The notes: generated by a model not told the origin, from the sequence alone. DNA of 64,000 bases from Musa acuminata AAA Group (GCF_036884655.1 NC_088339.1:22924501-22988500); one strand, 5' to 3'. Positions 11,756 to 24,800 are shown, numbered from the stretch's first letter. Numbers and translations are program-made.

Positions 11756-12313
11756 GGCGCCGGGAGCAAATCGCACATCCGACAGCCGAACCGAAGGAAA
11801 CAATGGCGAACGGCGAGGGGGTTTTCGGATCAGAGGAAGACGAATAAGAACAGGACCGCCCCCTGCGAACCCATAATAAATTCTACTACTACAACTACTA
11901 CTCGTCTTCTTCGATCAACAACGACAGCGGCAAATCCAATATATCGTCATTCCCCCGATTCGTCGTCTGGCGATCCACGTCCGCGTCGCCGCGACATCTT
12001 TCCTGGAAGTTTCCTGCGCGGTCGTCATCCCCCTTTGACCATAGCGATCGAGGGCTATACCAAAAACCAAACATCTAAAGGACTTTTTCGCATGATATCC
12101 ATAATCGAATTTTCACAAACGCCCTCCATAAAGCTAGAATTTCTACAGATTGACCGTGAAATCTCTAATTCGAATCTAAATGCTTAAATACTATCAACCA
12201 AAGACATGTTGTTTGAAGTATGAGATTGCCACCCAAAAACAAAAGAAAAAAGCAATCTTCATAATTGTACTTCTTACAATGGACATGAAGGATCACAAAT
12301 AAAAACAGCATCT
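11756..12313 (-). promoter_or_regulatory. 5' flank of the PP2C gene
   Basis: Sequence upstream of the PP2C start. It is moderately GC-rich to about 12060, with CGTCG-rich stretches, and probably contains the 5' UTR and core promoter. A long plus-strand frame crosses it but shows no protein-like composition. Confidence 0.4.
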
Positions 12314-12562
12314 TTAAAGGTGTTTTGAGGAAGCTTTCCTATGTTCATCAGGAGGGCATTGTACTGCCACTTGACGAAAGAGACGACTGATGGGAGTACA
12401 GTAGACCTGTTCGAAGTCTTCGCAAGATTCGCATGGATCGAAGACTTGGAGATGTCCCAGACACCTTTGTCTTCTTTTCCATGGTGTTGTCAGAATAACG
12501 TGATCTGAATCTTCTTCTTCTTCTTCTTCTTCTGTGGAACGCGAGGATGATGACCGAGTCAA
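12314..12562 (-). CDS. Small acidic/basic protein, possibly SIAMESE-related (SMR) CDK inhibitor-like
   Basis: A single-exon ORF of 82 codons. It has a Ser-rich start, an acidic run of seven Glu (residues about 11-17, from a GAA/CTT microsatellite), a basic WKRRQR segment, and a C-terminal CTPISRLFRQVAVQCPP block followed by basic residues. Plant SMR/SIAMESE proteins, which bind CDKA/CDKB-cyclin and promote endoreduplication, are short. They carry an acidic stretch and a C-x-TPTS-x(8-10)-CPPAPRK-type motif. The spacing here (TPIS, nine residues, CPP) is similar, but the usual K-I-P and A-P residues are missing. The family call is inference. Alternatively it may be an unrelated lineage-specific ORF or non-coding. 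No splice partner was found. Confidence 0.38.
   Translation of the reverse strand: MTRSSSSRSTEEEEEEEDSDHVILTTPWKRRQRCLGHLQVFDPCESCEDFEQVYCTPISRLFRQVAVQCPPDEHRKASSKHL
12511..12532. repeat. (CTT)n / (GAA)n microsatellite
   Basis: Trinucleotide run that encodes the poly-Glu stretch of the overlapping minus-strand ORF. Confidence 0.9.
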
Positions 12563-13226
12563 CCAGCAAGCCTGTCTATGCGATTGGCTTTACCTTTTAG
12601 ATTCTGCCTCTTAGTCAACGGTGCTAAGATTTCTTTCATGCCTCAGTTGATGCTGAGTGTACATCACATCACTGCTATTCTTCCTATCTGATAGTGGTGC
12701 GGAACGAATGCATTAGTGACCAAATATCCAACCAGGAAACCCAAATAAAGGGTGGACCAGATGGGCTCAGATCGATTCGAACCCAACCGGACCCAATTGA
12801 AACTATAAGCCGGTCTAACTAAACCCCCCATTGGTCTTTCTTTCTGGCCTCAATCCTCTCATCTCTTGAACTTAGCCCGACGGCCGGCAACCCTACTGCT
12901 CGGGCGGGAAGTCGCTCGCGAGGCGGCCGGCGACCAGAAGGCAGTCCTCCGGCAGTCGAAACCTAATCCCAGTGAGGGGCTCCGGCTGGCGACTAGAAGG
13001 CGGTCCTCTGGCGATGCCACGCATCTCACCAGCGACGGTGCGATCTCTCTCTCTCTCTCTCAGAGACGCGCGCGAGCACCCACCACCTCTCCTTCCTGTT
13101 TCTTTGGAAAGATGTCAAAAAATGGATTGGAGTGGCTCGTGAATCAATGATCAAAAAGCGAATTTTTGAGCCTCTTCTGATTTTATCTCGTCTGCTAAAG
13201 AAGGCCCGTGTTTTCTTTTTCAGGTG
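12563..13226 (+). promoter_or_regulatory. 5' flank and probable 5' UTR intron of uL18 copy A
   Basis: GC-rich from about 12870 to 13035, containing two diverged tandem copies of a segment around GAAGGC(A/G)GTCCTC (12936 and 12996). A (CT)n tract lies at 13044-13061. A polypyrimidine stretch and CAG at 13221-13223 sit directly before the start codon at 13227, so the leader probably contains an intron ending there. No separate gene is seen. Confidence 0.45.
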
Positions 13227-15655
13227 ATGATCAGAAATATTTTGAACACAATAAGGAAAGGAAGCCATGCGATGGATTATGGAGATAGGACTCTTTCATT
13301 TGTTTGTCGACGTGGTTTCCATGACGGAAAGGTGACATATCGGTGCAGAATTTTGTTCTTTCCCTTCTTTTACTTGGATTTTTGCCGTTTGTGCACAATG
13401 CACATGCTGTGATTGTTCTGTTTATTTCATGTCATGCATCGATTAAGACTGAAATCGGTGATTGTTCTTTTTCATTTCTTTTTGAGGTAAATATGTTATT
13501 GTACGTGCAATAAATTAATTTTTTGTGGGATCTGTTATTATTGTTTTTAATTGAGATATGAAAGTTGAGTAATAGTGAAATGGGTTCGATCATGTTCTTC
13601 AAAATGTCAGTAGGTAAAATCTATTAAAACTAAGCCATCAAGTATCTTTACTTACAAATGTTGGTTGATTTACATTGATTCGCTTGAGGACTCTATTAGC
13701 TTAAGGACTGGAATCATTCAACTGACTTGGTAGGTTGTTTAACAAATTAGTATGTTGTGATTACGGAAAGTTGGAACATATTATGAGTCAATTCTTGCAA
13801 CAATAGAATATTTAACAAGCTATGTGGTCCTTATACCTGTAGTTATACAGTATGAACATGCTTCAAAACAAAATATTCTAGAGGAAATTTGGAACACATG
13901 ACGGGCCAGTTCTTGCGACAAAATAGAATATTCTAGAGGAAATTTGAAACAATGCTTCTAAACAAATTTTATATAGTAATGAACATTTAATTGTTCAGTG
14001 ATATTTACTCAAATGCTCAGAGGCAGTAATCTGGTATAGGAAGGAGCCAATTCATATTAAGAAATTCACTCTCATAGCTATCCCGATTGAATTAAATATC
14101 TTAGTTTTCTATCATTAACATTATACATATGGTTGACAAGGGAACTGCTCAGTTCACTTAAATGCATAAAATCTTGATTTTCCTGTAACCATCAGGATGG
14201 GCTGAACAATTGGAAAACCTCAACAGAAAACGAAAACATAGAGGCAAAAACATGAAAAAGGAAAATGGTAAAAGAGCAAAGAAGTTTGATGACAAGAAAA
14301 GATACATGGGGCAGGCAGGGCTAGAGCTATCTGAGGTCCATAGAAACAGGACTTGTGTTGATTATAATCCAAATCAGTGTATGACTAGTGTTGTCATATG
14401 AAGATCATTATCATTAACATCCTCCAAACCAAGTGAAGTCTTTGGAAAATATTGTTGTACATGATAGCATCTTTTTTCTTTTTTCCCTCTAGAATCTTAC
14501 TTTGTCATACTTCTGGGCAAGGTTCAATATCTTGGTCCAAAGCCTTCTCTGTACCTCCAACCGATATTTGCAACTATGTTTTTAGAATAAAAAGTACGGA
14601 TGCTGATTGGCTAACTAAATGTGAAGGGCTTTTAGTTCTTTGTTTGCAAGCATCCCTATCCCAAGTTGCTTATCTGTTTCAGAGATGCTTTAACTAACTT
14701 AGAGTTCTTGTTGAAGGAGTATCCATTAAAGTCTTAATGGTGTTTTCACATGCTTTATAAAATTCCTAATTGTTCACTTCTCTAACTATTCAATGATACA
14801 ATTTAAATTATTATTGTATCTTACCTCAGGTCCTCAGTGGCCCTAGAAGCTTCTTTGGTGTGGAAGATTTCTTGGATGATGACAACAGCAGACCATACAC
14901 ATACAAGAAGGAAAAGAGACCAAAGAGCCCACATAAACATATTTCATTCAAGCAGCGTACAATAGCTTATATGGAGCCCTTCTCACTCGATGTCTTCATA
15001 TCCAAGCGGTTTGTCTCAGCTTCCGTCACCCATAGGGTGACATGCAAACAGGTCGCAGTTGCAGGAACTAACTCCAAGGATATAAAGGCAGTTTTAAAGT
15101 CCAGGTCTGATATACCTGCATGCTTAGCGGTTGGGCGGTTCTTAGCAGAAAGGGCAAAAGAAGCTGATGTTTACACTTGTACTTACGCTCCCAGGGAAAG
15201 GGACAAGTTTGAAGGGAAAATAAGAGCTGTTGTTCAGTCTCTCATAGACAATGGAATCGACATAAAAGTTTATCTTGATTGATATTTAATGTGCTTGAGA
15301 ACTCGTTGATTGTTTCTTGGGTCAAAATTCCCTGAGTCTTAATTTATCTTTAATGAGAATTTGGAAGACCAATTTCTCTTCCATGTGTGTATTTAAGTGG
15401 ATTAAGGTGAGGCGGAGAAAGTACCTCTCAGGGCTCAAAGTTGATGATATTATTGGGAGCAGATGAAGTGAGATACGATGATGGTGTGGACTATGATGAT
15501 TGAGCTACTGAAGCTTAAGATATCAGAGGAAACTGAACCCTCATGATCAAAGTTTAGGTTCCTCCAATTCTTTCTTTTGGTGCCCAACATTTCTCATTCG
15601 AGTTATCTGGGATGAACATTGGAGAATGTTGTAACTGATTGTCTGATGTGTTTGA
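13220..15655 (+). repeat. Segmental duplication, arm A (inverted copy at about 42490-44725)
   Basis: Both exons, the intron and about 370 bp of 3' flank match the minus-strand block at 42490-44725. Intron matches include CTTACTTTGTCATACTTCT and CCAACTGATATTTGCAACTATG-like segments. 3'-flank matches include TATTTAATGTGCT just after the stop and ATCAGAGGAAACTGAACCCTC-like sequence. Homology fades upstream of the start codon. Confidence 0.88.
13227..15282 (+). CDS. Organellar ribosomal protein uL18 (L18p/L5e family), copy A
   Basis: Large-subunit ribosomal protein that binds 5S rRNA; the bacterial-type plant nuclear versions work in organelles, here probably mitochondria. Two exons, 13227-13331 and 14830-15282, join in phase 0 (HDGK|VLSG), giving 185 residues. 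The first exon supplies a short basic leader (MIRNILNTIRKG). The second carries an acidic/basic linker (FLDDDNSRPYTYKKEKRPK) and the uL18 fold with ISKRFVSASVTHRVTCKQ, then ACLAVGRFLAERAKEADV near the C-terminal third, ending in KVYLD. The start was chosen because the acceptor CAG lies just upstream and the residues match copy B. The intron is 1.5 kb. The gene is paired with an inverted duplicate at 42941-44723. Confidence 0.9.
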
Positions 15656-16509
15656 TTTGCCACCAGTTCTTAACATTCAGAACTCAACCAGCGGAATTCC
15701 CATCTTGAATGTCACCAAAATTTGAATTTAATTCAGGTGTCTATTGTTCTTTTTGAATACATACCAAATCAGATATATGATAAGATCTGATCCATTGTTA
15801 TATTCTACTTGGATACTACTTTCCTGCTTGGATTCATCATCAAAACTTTTCGGATGGGCGTAAGTCAGTAAGAAATTTGACCTCAAAATCGGGGATCATA
15901 ATGAAAAACATCCAATATAAATGAAAATTTACTTAATAGTCAATTTTTTAAACAAATTATATCATTTCATTTTTGGGCCAAATAAATATTGATGCACAGA
16001 TAATACATGTATCAAAGCAATGTGGATCAACTTGCAAATATAAGACAACGACAGGTACAGCTAAATAGACAAACAGACATCATTGTTGATGCATGGATTC
16101 CCTTCTTAGAGATATGTTGCCATGGATTAAAACTCTTCAGTGCAGTATTTGATATTATATCTATCTGTAAGACTTGCATCAATATGGGTATCACAATGTC
16201 CAAGAATGCAACAGTGAACTTAAGGAGACAGCAGCTTTTGAAAGTAGTAAATTGTAACTAGGAGAAAGAAGCCACCTATACCTAAACCGGCAAATAAGAT
16301 TAACCAACGATACCACCTAAATGCCTTTAACACCTCCAATTATCATCATCACACTTTTCTTTTGTAATATAAGTCTTGGAACATATTAGCCATAACAACA
16401 TGGTTCATAAATAGCACAGCTTGAATGGGAAGTTTGCCGGTGTCAGAACATCATCTGCCTTCCTATATTTTGATCATCAGCAGTCTATGGAAATATTGCC
16501 AGCTTCAGT
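15656..16509. other. Intergenic between convergent uL18 copy A and TOC1
   Basis: AT-rich. It contains the 3' ends of two convergent genes; the TOC1 3' UTR probably lies in the last few hundred bases. A short plus-strand ORF at 16007-16261 has no recognisable features. Confidence 0.5.
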
Positions 16510-19322
16510 CTAACAGTCAGAAGCATTCTGTTCTGGAGAAGAAATGAGTTCTAGTTCCTTGGATGTAGGTTCATCATCTTCATAATCGCCAAATTCACCA
16601 TCACCACCACCCAATACATTTTGGTTAACGTCTACATTGTTAACTTGCTTCACGAACTGGCCTCGAACTCTTGGTCTTTTCTCTGCGAGGCGTTTTCGAT
16701 TTACATACCTAATTTTCTTATCAAAACATCTATCCTTTCTTTTCTGCCTGAACTTGACGAGTGCCGCTGCTCTTTTTTCGATCCGACCAGGTTTCACTTC
16801 GAGCACAGACGGGGTGGTCATTGATGAAGACAAATTTGGTGCAGCCACATGACCCGATTGCATATTTATGCCGAATGTCTGATAAGGGAATGATGGTATC
16901 AGAGGCATACGAGGAACAACACCGTAGTGAGGCAGCAAGGCTGGTGCAGGGTGTGCTTGCACATCATTCAAGCTACCCTGAAACAACTGCCCATGTGAAC
17001 ATAATATGTTCTGATCCATCACACCCGGATAATAAAATGGCAAAGAAAAGATAGGTGGGATGCCAGATCCATCACTCAGAACCTCATTCCTCAACTGTGG
17101 CTCCTGCTCAGTAGAAGAAGACCCACATAATGTGGGAAACTCTGGTGGTGTTTGGAAGTCCTTCATATTGCATATATTCTTACTGGTTGGAGTCCCATTT
17201 CCACCAATATAGCTTTCTGGCACCAATTTGCTGTTGCATTGTGCTGTATCACCCACTGCAAGAGAGCTTTCTTCACGATTTGAGGGTTCTGATGGAGCAG
17301 AATTCACATCAACATCAATACATGGCATTCTGCTTGATGCACTTGACTTGACATATGTCAAGAAGGCAGAAGAACCACCAACCTTCAACTCAGTCTTCTT
17401 TGGCAATGAAAATATTCCCCCTGCAAATAATGGTAAAAAGAATTAGTTTCTCAAGACTGGAGAAAACAAGCCTACAGAAAAAGAAAAACAAAAAGGCTTA
17501 GAAACTAAAACAAGTCATGACTACAGAAACACAGGCATATTTACCTGCCCGATCACCATCCCTTGGAATATTTTGTACATCTCCCAAAAGATTATTACAG
17601 ACAGGCTCCACAGGAGACACATTGGACTGGACAATACAAGATAAATCAATATCAATCCACAAAGCTTATACTATTTGATTTACAGAAGGAAAATTATGAT
17701 TAGTGATTTATTATTGCAAGAACCTAGGTTCATGTAGATACAATAATCATAATTAACTATAAGAAATATGCGACAATAGATACTGTTGATTAGGTGAATT
17801 TAAAAGAACATCCGATGAGCCTCTTTGCTGGTTTCTTAATCAACAAGCATACTTCAATAACAACTAACAAGCTCCCCAGTGATCTTACCTCAGTTTCAGG
17901 AAGATTTGACAAGTTCAATTCTGGATTTGTACCCATACTGGGTTTTTCATCTGTGTCATCCGAGAGAAGAGTTATACTATTTGTGTTGGCATCACTAGGG
18001 TCTGAGAAAATTATCTCAAAATCATGTCTGAAGACATCCTTCTCTGTCAGGCCAAGCTGGTAGAACAAAATACATGAACAAATTTTACTCCTGATTGTCG
18101 TAGTAATTACATGCATCACACATCAAAAGAATGATACGAAAAGGGGGTAGCTCATGTCAAGCAGTACCATGCGTCTTCTTCTCCACATGTGGGTCCAAAG
18201 GTTCAGCAACTCATTCGTGCGCAGTGGCTTCATAAGATAATCAGCTGCCCCAAGTCGCAAACACTTCACGACAACTGAAACCTCATCTTGCGCAGACATT
18301 ACTGGGGAAGGAACAGGAAGCAAGCAACAAGACTTTTTACTTGATTTCCGACAAAAGGGGAAGAAGCGATAATGAAGAACTGGGTAAGCTCACTTATTAT
18401 AGGAATGCGCCTCAAATCCTTATTTCTTGCAATATACTTCAGCATCTTCAATCCTTTGGCCATTGGAAGCTCGACCTCTGCAAGAATGATGTCGATTTCT
18501 GATCCTTGGGCATTAAGCACATCAATCACCTGTCTGGCAGACCTCGCTGAAGTTACTGAAACATGACAAGTACAATCAGCTGAATGTTGTCCACTAAAAA
18601 ACTTGTGAAGACAATGGTACCATCTAGTCTATCGGATTTCAGAAACACTGCCATAACAAACAAAACATGGTACCCTATAAATTATCATAAACATTACCAC
18701 AAGTAAGGAGCGAGACCAATACAGGCACCAAGGTGTTTAACCATTAGGTGACTAAGAAAAAGAAAAAGAAAATATTGACTCATACTACCACCAAAAACAA
18801 ACAAGAAAAGAAATCAGGGCATTAGCAACAAACTAGTACAAATATTTTCTATTTTTTTCGTAGATACATAGATATATTGGAGTACTGATGCATGATTACT
18901 TGCTAATCAATTGAAGAGTAGAGTAAACGCCACCAATTGAAGAAATAATATACGCACAGTTATTCCAAAAAAAAAAAAAAACTTTTTTTCATTTTCTTTT
19001 CGTGAATAACGGGCTTTGATTGTAGAATTAGCTGTCCTTTCTGATTCTTAATTGCGATCAAATAAAAGTTTTGATGACAAAACCTGAAGCTGCCTATATG
19101 TTCGCATGTGCTGAACAGGAGGGAAATACCTTGGTAGGAGCACTTAAGGAGGAGCTGAAGAATCTCCTGCGAGCTCTTGGGATCGTTGTCGCAAAGCAGT
19201 ATCCTAACCTTGCTCCGGTCAAAGAACCGTTGGCCGGCGGCATCACCGCCGCCGCCACCGTCCCCTTCATTAAGGCATCTCCACCCCTCGTCTTCGTCCT
19301 CCTCGACCCTCTCTCGCCCCAT
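16510..19322 (-). CDS. TOC1: Pseudo-response regulator TOC1/PRR1 (circadian clock)
   Basis: Evening-phased nuclear transcriptional repressor of the plant clock. Six minus-strand exons were joined: 19322-19130, 18555-18394, 18301-18168, 18056-17889, 17626-17545 and 17420-16510. All phases agree, giving 549 residues (known TOC1 proteins are roughly 500-620). The pseudo-receiver domain starts at FDRSKVRILLCDNDP (about 34-48) and includes VTSARSARQVIDVLN, IIMSAQDEVSVVVKCLRLGA and KPLRTNELLNLWTHMWRRRRM. The phospho-acceptor Asp position is Glu (DIILAEVELPM), as expected for a pseudo-receiver. After a variable middle region, the CCT DNA-binding domain (about 459-504, RIEKRAAALVKFRQKRKDR and KIRYVNRKRLAEKRPR) is followed by an acidic tail. 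I chose ATG at 19322 because upstream codons in frame are GTG only. Confidence 0.95.
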
Positions 19323-20150
19323 CCCCACCACCACCACTACGGAATCCCTCTACTATCGCCCCATCCCTTCACCAAATCCGAACGATAACCCCACCAAAAG
19401 AAATTCCAAGAAAAAGAAAGACGATGATATGGCGTTAACAACAACAAGAAAGAGAAGAATCACAAGGGGGAAAAGGTGGCGATCGATCTCCACATAGGCC
19501 ACTCCAATCTCCTCCTCCCCCTCCTCCTCTCTCGCTCTTTCTCTTTGTTTTGATTCATCTCCATGATCCACATCCTAAAGATCTACATCCCGAGGGCGCA
19601 GACAGGGACCCGCGCTAACGTGCGCCGGCGTGCGCACCGTAGGTCGCCGAGGCTCGAAACAGGATTGGAGGGAGCAAGCGGGCCCCAAAGGCGCGCATAA
19701 AGCAGCAGAAAAGTGCGAGCAAAAGTGCGGACGTGTCCGGTTATGAGGCGTGTGATGAAGGACGCGCCACGTCGCCTCAACGCGGGAAGATAGAGCTCGG
19801 TCCTCTCAGGCCACAGACGGAGGAATGATCCAAGAGTTCCCCAACCCTAATTGTCTACCCGTTACCTGGCTGGATGACCCGATGGCCCCACAGGACCCGA
19901 GGAGAAAATCGATGCAAGGATATCTTTCCACGTACCCGCGAGTCGTACCTTCCCGGGCCCACACAAGTAAGCCAGCAAGCGGTAGGGAAAAGCACTGCGA
20001 CCCACACCCGTACGCACGATAGGCATACATTCTACGTCGACGTCTCCCAGTGGCGTCTGCCGTAGAATATTCCTCTTCCGGTTCCTTTTGTATCATACGC
20101 TCTGAGTAACGTTTAGATTGTGGGGCCCGTTGTAATCTTTCTTCATGTCC
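19323..20150 (-). promoter_or_regulatory. TOC1 5' flank (5' UTR and promoter)
   Basis: GC-rich sequence upstream of the TOC1 start with CCACGT-containing stretches near 19768 and 19929. These could serve as G-box-like or ACGT-core sites. I did not find a clear evening element (AAAATATCT). Several antisense frames cross this area but look like GC-rich by-products. Confidence 0.4.
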
Positions 20151-20405
20151 AATCACTGCGCGCCTTTGCGGATAAGGCAGAAATGGGTATCAAAAGGTGG
20201 AATTCACTTTAAGTACGCGTAAAAATCTCTTAACGCGTGATCAAAACACTTATACCCGCGTCCCCGTTAGTCACTGCACACCAGGCAAGATGTGGGTCCC
20301 TATCGGTATCTCGTTTCTTGTCCAATCCCAGCGCGCCTCGACGGATAAGGCAGAATGGGTACCGACATGGGGAAGTCTCTTCGGTGCGCATAAAATCCCT
20401 CTACC
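20139..20405. repeat. Imperfect tandem duplication, period about 173 bp
   Basis: TGTCCAATCACTGCGCGCCT..GCGGATAAGGCAGAA (from 20146) recurs as TGTCCAATCCCAGCGCGCCT..ACGGATAAGGCAGAA (from 20319). Related downstream parts follow (GCGTAAAAATCTCT versus GCATAAAATCCCTC). Confidence 0.8.
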
Positions 20406-20433
20406 CATTACTAGGAAAACTCATCTTATTCGA

Positions 20434-20464
<31 letters not shown>

Positions 20465-23400
20465 AATTAATGCACATTAGAGGGGATTAAAACTCAAGGA
20501 AGCAGGTTTTTTGGGATAAAAGATAATTACAAAAAATAGACAAAAAATCATATCCATTGGGAATTGCATATCGGACCAAAATATAATTATCATATAAATC
20601 ATGAAGTAGATGATCCATGTAAAACCATTTAGAAGGCCACAAAACAATATAAACAATATAAAATCGCTGGTCTATGACAGACATTACCAAAGGAACACCA
20701 GGCCATCTACAAAAGCATCTATATTTACAGGCTCAAACTCTTACACCCAAAGGCACTAATCAAAACTTCAAGATGGTATTAAAAATTTCAGGCAACAGTA
20801 TCTGTATTTTGCAGCAACATTCTATTAGATTTTATAGCTCAATTAACTTAAGATAAGATATATTAAGGAGCTCGATTGAATCCTAATTAAAGTTAATGAT
20901 CAATAGAATTCAATATCTTAGAAAATCTTCCGAGATAACCTTGAAGAAAGTTCTCACCTATGTGATGACTCACGTTATCACAATTGAGATCTCTCTCACC
21001 TCCTTGATTGGTTCCTATTCATCAATCATAGTCATCATGTGAAAAGTTAGGAAAGGAAAGTCTAACTTTCCTACGAGTCTCTGAGTTTTTTCGAAGATGT
21101 TGAAGGTATTGATTATGTATGATATTAAAGGTAGGCACGATCTATTTTTGATTTATGATACTAGATTTTTACCTTGACATTAAAATTTTTAGCTGATTCT
21201 AACACTTTCCTGATGCATGCTGACTACTGTTTTTTTTTTTCTACTTTACTGCTTATGAGAAGTTGCCGATCATTCTTTTGTTATGCATATATGCGAATTT
21301 AGATTATTTGTTCTAACATGTTTTCCGACAATACAAATGATCTCTAAGCATGCACTGCAGTTTCATGATTAGCTGATATGTTACGGGTATGCTGTTCTTC
21401 TTTTTTTTTGTGGTATCTTCTAAAGATCACACTGCACTCTGAAGGTGATGGACTATAGGATTCATTTGAGTGTAGATGTTTGAATAACCTGCTTCTTGAC
21501 AGTTTTGATTTTTTAAAATCATGAGAGTTCTCAAGAAATCCATACGAATTTTATCTTTTTTTGAGTTAGATTTGCAATATTAAAAGATCACACTGGAATC
21601 TGGAAGTGATGGATTCTAGGATTCATCTAATTGTAGATGTTTGACTGCTCTCAAAAGGAGCCATATGAGCTGACCGGTTTCTAAGTTAGGTTTGCATGTC
21701 ATGGAAAGTTGTAGTCTTATGCTCATTCATTTGATGCCGTACGTATGTGCTCCTCGTCTTGATCACTGAATCAATCTATGTAAACTGATGTATCGAAGAT
21801 GAAGTGCCTTTCAATGGATGTAGATCTTAGTTTCAGTACTTCACCTGAAATGGCAAGCTGTAGAAAGATCTCTCAAACATTGAAGACTCTCACAAGGCGT
21901 TCTATTAGACATCCAATCCAGTCCAGTAAACTTCCGTAGTGTTTCTCGACCTTCGACTTTGCAGAATGCCTAACAAAGCCCTGCTTCTTCATACGTACAT
22001 ATGTGTTCATTATCCTCAGAAGGAGACATATTTCAGCAGTGTTTGTGCTAATCCTCAACATAATCCTTATTCAAAACCACCATTTTGTATGAGCTATATA
22101 TGTGTCACTCATTTTGGGCTGAGATGTAGAGAGCTTACATGCCTGCCTTCACAGGCCCGGTGGTGATCTCAGACTCCAGCTCAAGTGAAGTCATGAACTC
22201 CCAATACCCGGCAATGAGAAAGTAGAGCAGCTTCAGTTAAAGGATTAAGCAATCCTATTGGACTGCAAATTCCAATCTAATCAGCTTGAGAGTTGTTTAA
22301 GTCCCTCCGTCTAGCTCAACAAACAGAACCAACCTAAATCTTCATGTTTTCAAGCTTTCTACTGTGGATTAGTGTTGTATTCAGATAAACCATTGGATTA
22401 AGCTTGATCAGAGGTTCGATAATCCGCGCGCGACATCATGTTTAATTTGTACCATGTTCTGTAATCCTTTAGGAAAACCCTGAGCATTATAGCAGATATG
22501 GTTTCAGGAATTCACCTATCATTAGGAAGTCTTGGTGATTATGATTACAAGAGAATCATTCACCACATAGGTGGCTCAATCATTGGCAAGGACAATGAGA
22601 AGGCATTTGATGGTGTTCAAGCACACCCCAACACATATGGATGCTACGGGAGAATCCATCAGGTCATGCACGCCGCTCAAATTCCTTCATCTGGCTCCCA
22701 TTCGGCACCAGCTTCTCAACACGCAGAAGGCCAAAGATTCCTTCCAATCTTGTGGTGATGAGGATGATCCTTCAGGTGAGACATGGTATCGATTACTTAG
22801 CTTTGACGTTGCACTAGCAGTCATTTCCACAATTAGATACCGACCAGGAGCTGTCAGTTCATGATATCAATCAATCCAAGTGCGCGTTCCACACATGAAG
22901 AACACCGCAATTGGGATGGAAGTGGAATTGATGTGTCCACTGCAGACTGTTCAAAGCAAGAAAATATCTTCAAGGATTTCAGACATGAAAAAAGTTAATC
23001 AAATCTGATCAATACTAGAATAAGGGTAATGTTTGTTTTATCATTTTGTTTTCTACAGCCTATCATCGTAACAAATCTATCTATATATATAGAACAAACC
23101 CTCAGTCTAGATTGTGACTGAGGGTTGGCACCTTATCGGTATCTCTTCCTACCCTTATCAACTAGTCCTTTCATTCAGACACATGTGGGGTATCTAACAA
23201 GCTGCAGACTAGTTAGCTTTACCAGTTTGCATCGTTCTGGCCATGCTGCAAGACCAAGTGTCTTGTCGATTTGTATGTTTTCGTTGGACTCTGATTCCTT
23301 CGTACATCATTCTGGACTGATCTTTTTGGGCAGCAAAATAGTTTCGTTTTCTTGTAGGGTTTAGATATGTTTGAAGAAGAGAACTAGAAATGATTCCAGT

Positions 23401-24800
23401 TTCATGATCTTCTTGAAACCTTGCAAGAACTCAGCCAGGTAAATTCCTGCTGACAGACTGGTGCAGCATTGCTGAACAAAGTGAACCCTATCTAATGGTT
23501 CAGCTGGAGGAGCCTAACAGTTTCTTGGACACCGGACTCGTTTTCCAGTATACACTTATTCTTGCTTAATCGTCAGCTATCTACATCAGAACCCTATCAA
23601 TGACAACCTTTTCTGCACTATGGTCGGAGATCGAAAGTTTGTCTAAGGTGGAATAGTCACAAAGACACCATGTACAGTGCACTGCATGCAGAATCCAACC
23701 ATAAACCCCTGTTGGATCTCTCCAATCCTAAGCGTTGGTGATGTTTTAGTATTGCTGAGGAGATGCACGCTTGACATTATGGAGGTCCACTCATCGAAGC
23801 TTGAACGCTACATCCACTAAGGTAGTGAAGTACAACACCATGGGGGATGTGGAACGTGACATCTTCACTGAGGCCCTCATTTGACATGTTTCCGAGACCT
23901 TTTCCAGTTCTCTGATGCCATCCCACCATCTCTCAACTCGAACAAGGGTTGGATTTCCTAGAACAAATGTTGTTGTTGTTGATGTTATCATCCATCATCC
24001 ATCCTCGCAGTCGATGAATGCCGTTTATAAGTTTTTTCACATGATTGGTCATAATGTCAGCTTTGCATCATTCTCCCATTGATTTGGTTCTCTGAGTCAG
24101 GACAGCGACCGAAGCAAGAGATCATCCAACCAAAGATATGGCCCATGCAACGCTGATGCATCGATAAATATTGGGATGAGCAAAATTGCATGACACGTAG
24201 GAAGGCAACTTGGAGAAACAATGAGACATCATGTCTTGATGGCATTGGACCGTAGAAGGCATACATTAGCAAAATGCAAGAAGAACACAAAAAAGAAAAT
24301 AAACAGAGAGTATATATTCATGATTTGATAGGTCAAAGGTAGGGTAGGGTAGGTTAGGTTAAAGCCGACACACATTATGACCAGCTGTGGAGTAGGGTGA
24401 ACCTTTGAATCCAAGTGTTGCTGATGACAACAAAAATGATCATTAGCAACAACAAAAGGAAAGCTAAAATTTGTCCATGGGGGGTTTTAACATGAAGCAT
24501 TTTGTCATCAGAGCTATTTATCACCTAATACTATTATCTCTTCCAGCAACACAAATAGTTGTCACTCTTTTTCTCAGAGCTTGTCACATTTTCATGATGT
24601 GGTCACTTTGTAAATTGCTCCACTTAGAACATGCTTGCTGGCATATTTCTCAACAAAGAAGTATAGAATTAGAAATTGTATGTATGTGATGAGTGATGAA
24701 TGCACCAGAGTGAGTATTTAAGCAGCACTTTCGAGAGGCCTGGATCATCATCAGCACCACTATAGTGGGGTTCCATTAACCTTTTCCACTTAGCCCAAGA
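20406..24800. other. Gene-poor intergenic stretch
   Basis: No recognisable gene. A (TA)n tract lies at 20434-20460. A tandem duplication with period 161 starts at 21425 and 21586 (GATCACACT..GATGGA..TAGGATTCAT). An ORF at 22498-22758 and others of 60-100 codons have no motif and no splice partner that extends them. I saw no match to the conserved plant microRNAs I know by sequence. Confidence 0.5.
21425..21700. repeat. Imperfect tandem duplication, period 161 bp
   Basis: Two diverged copies sharing GATCACACT, TAGGATTCAT and TGTAGATGTTTGA segments at matching spacing. Confidence 0.8.

Noticed and set aside
11489..12187. 232-codon plus-strand ORF opposite the PP2C first exon
   Set aside because: Low-complexity Thr/Arg/Ser composition, overlaps the PP2C leader and splice donor, no family features.
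22498..22758. 86-codon ORF in the TOC1-ABCG spacer
   Set aside because: No recognisable motif, no splice partner, overlapped by another frame of similar length; could be chance.
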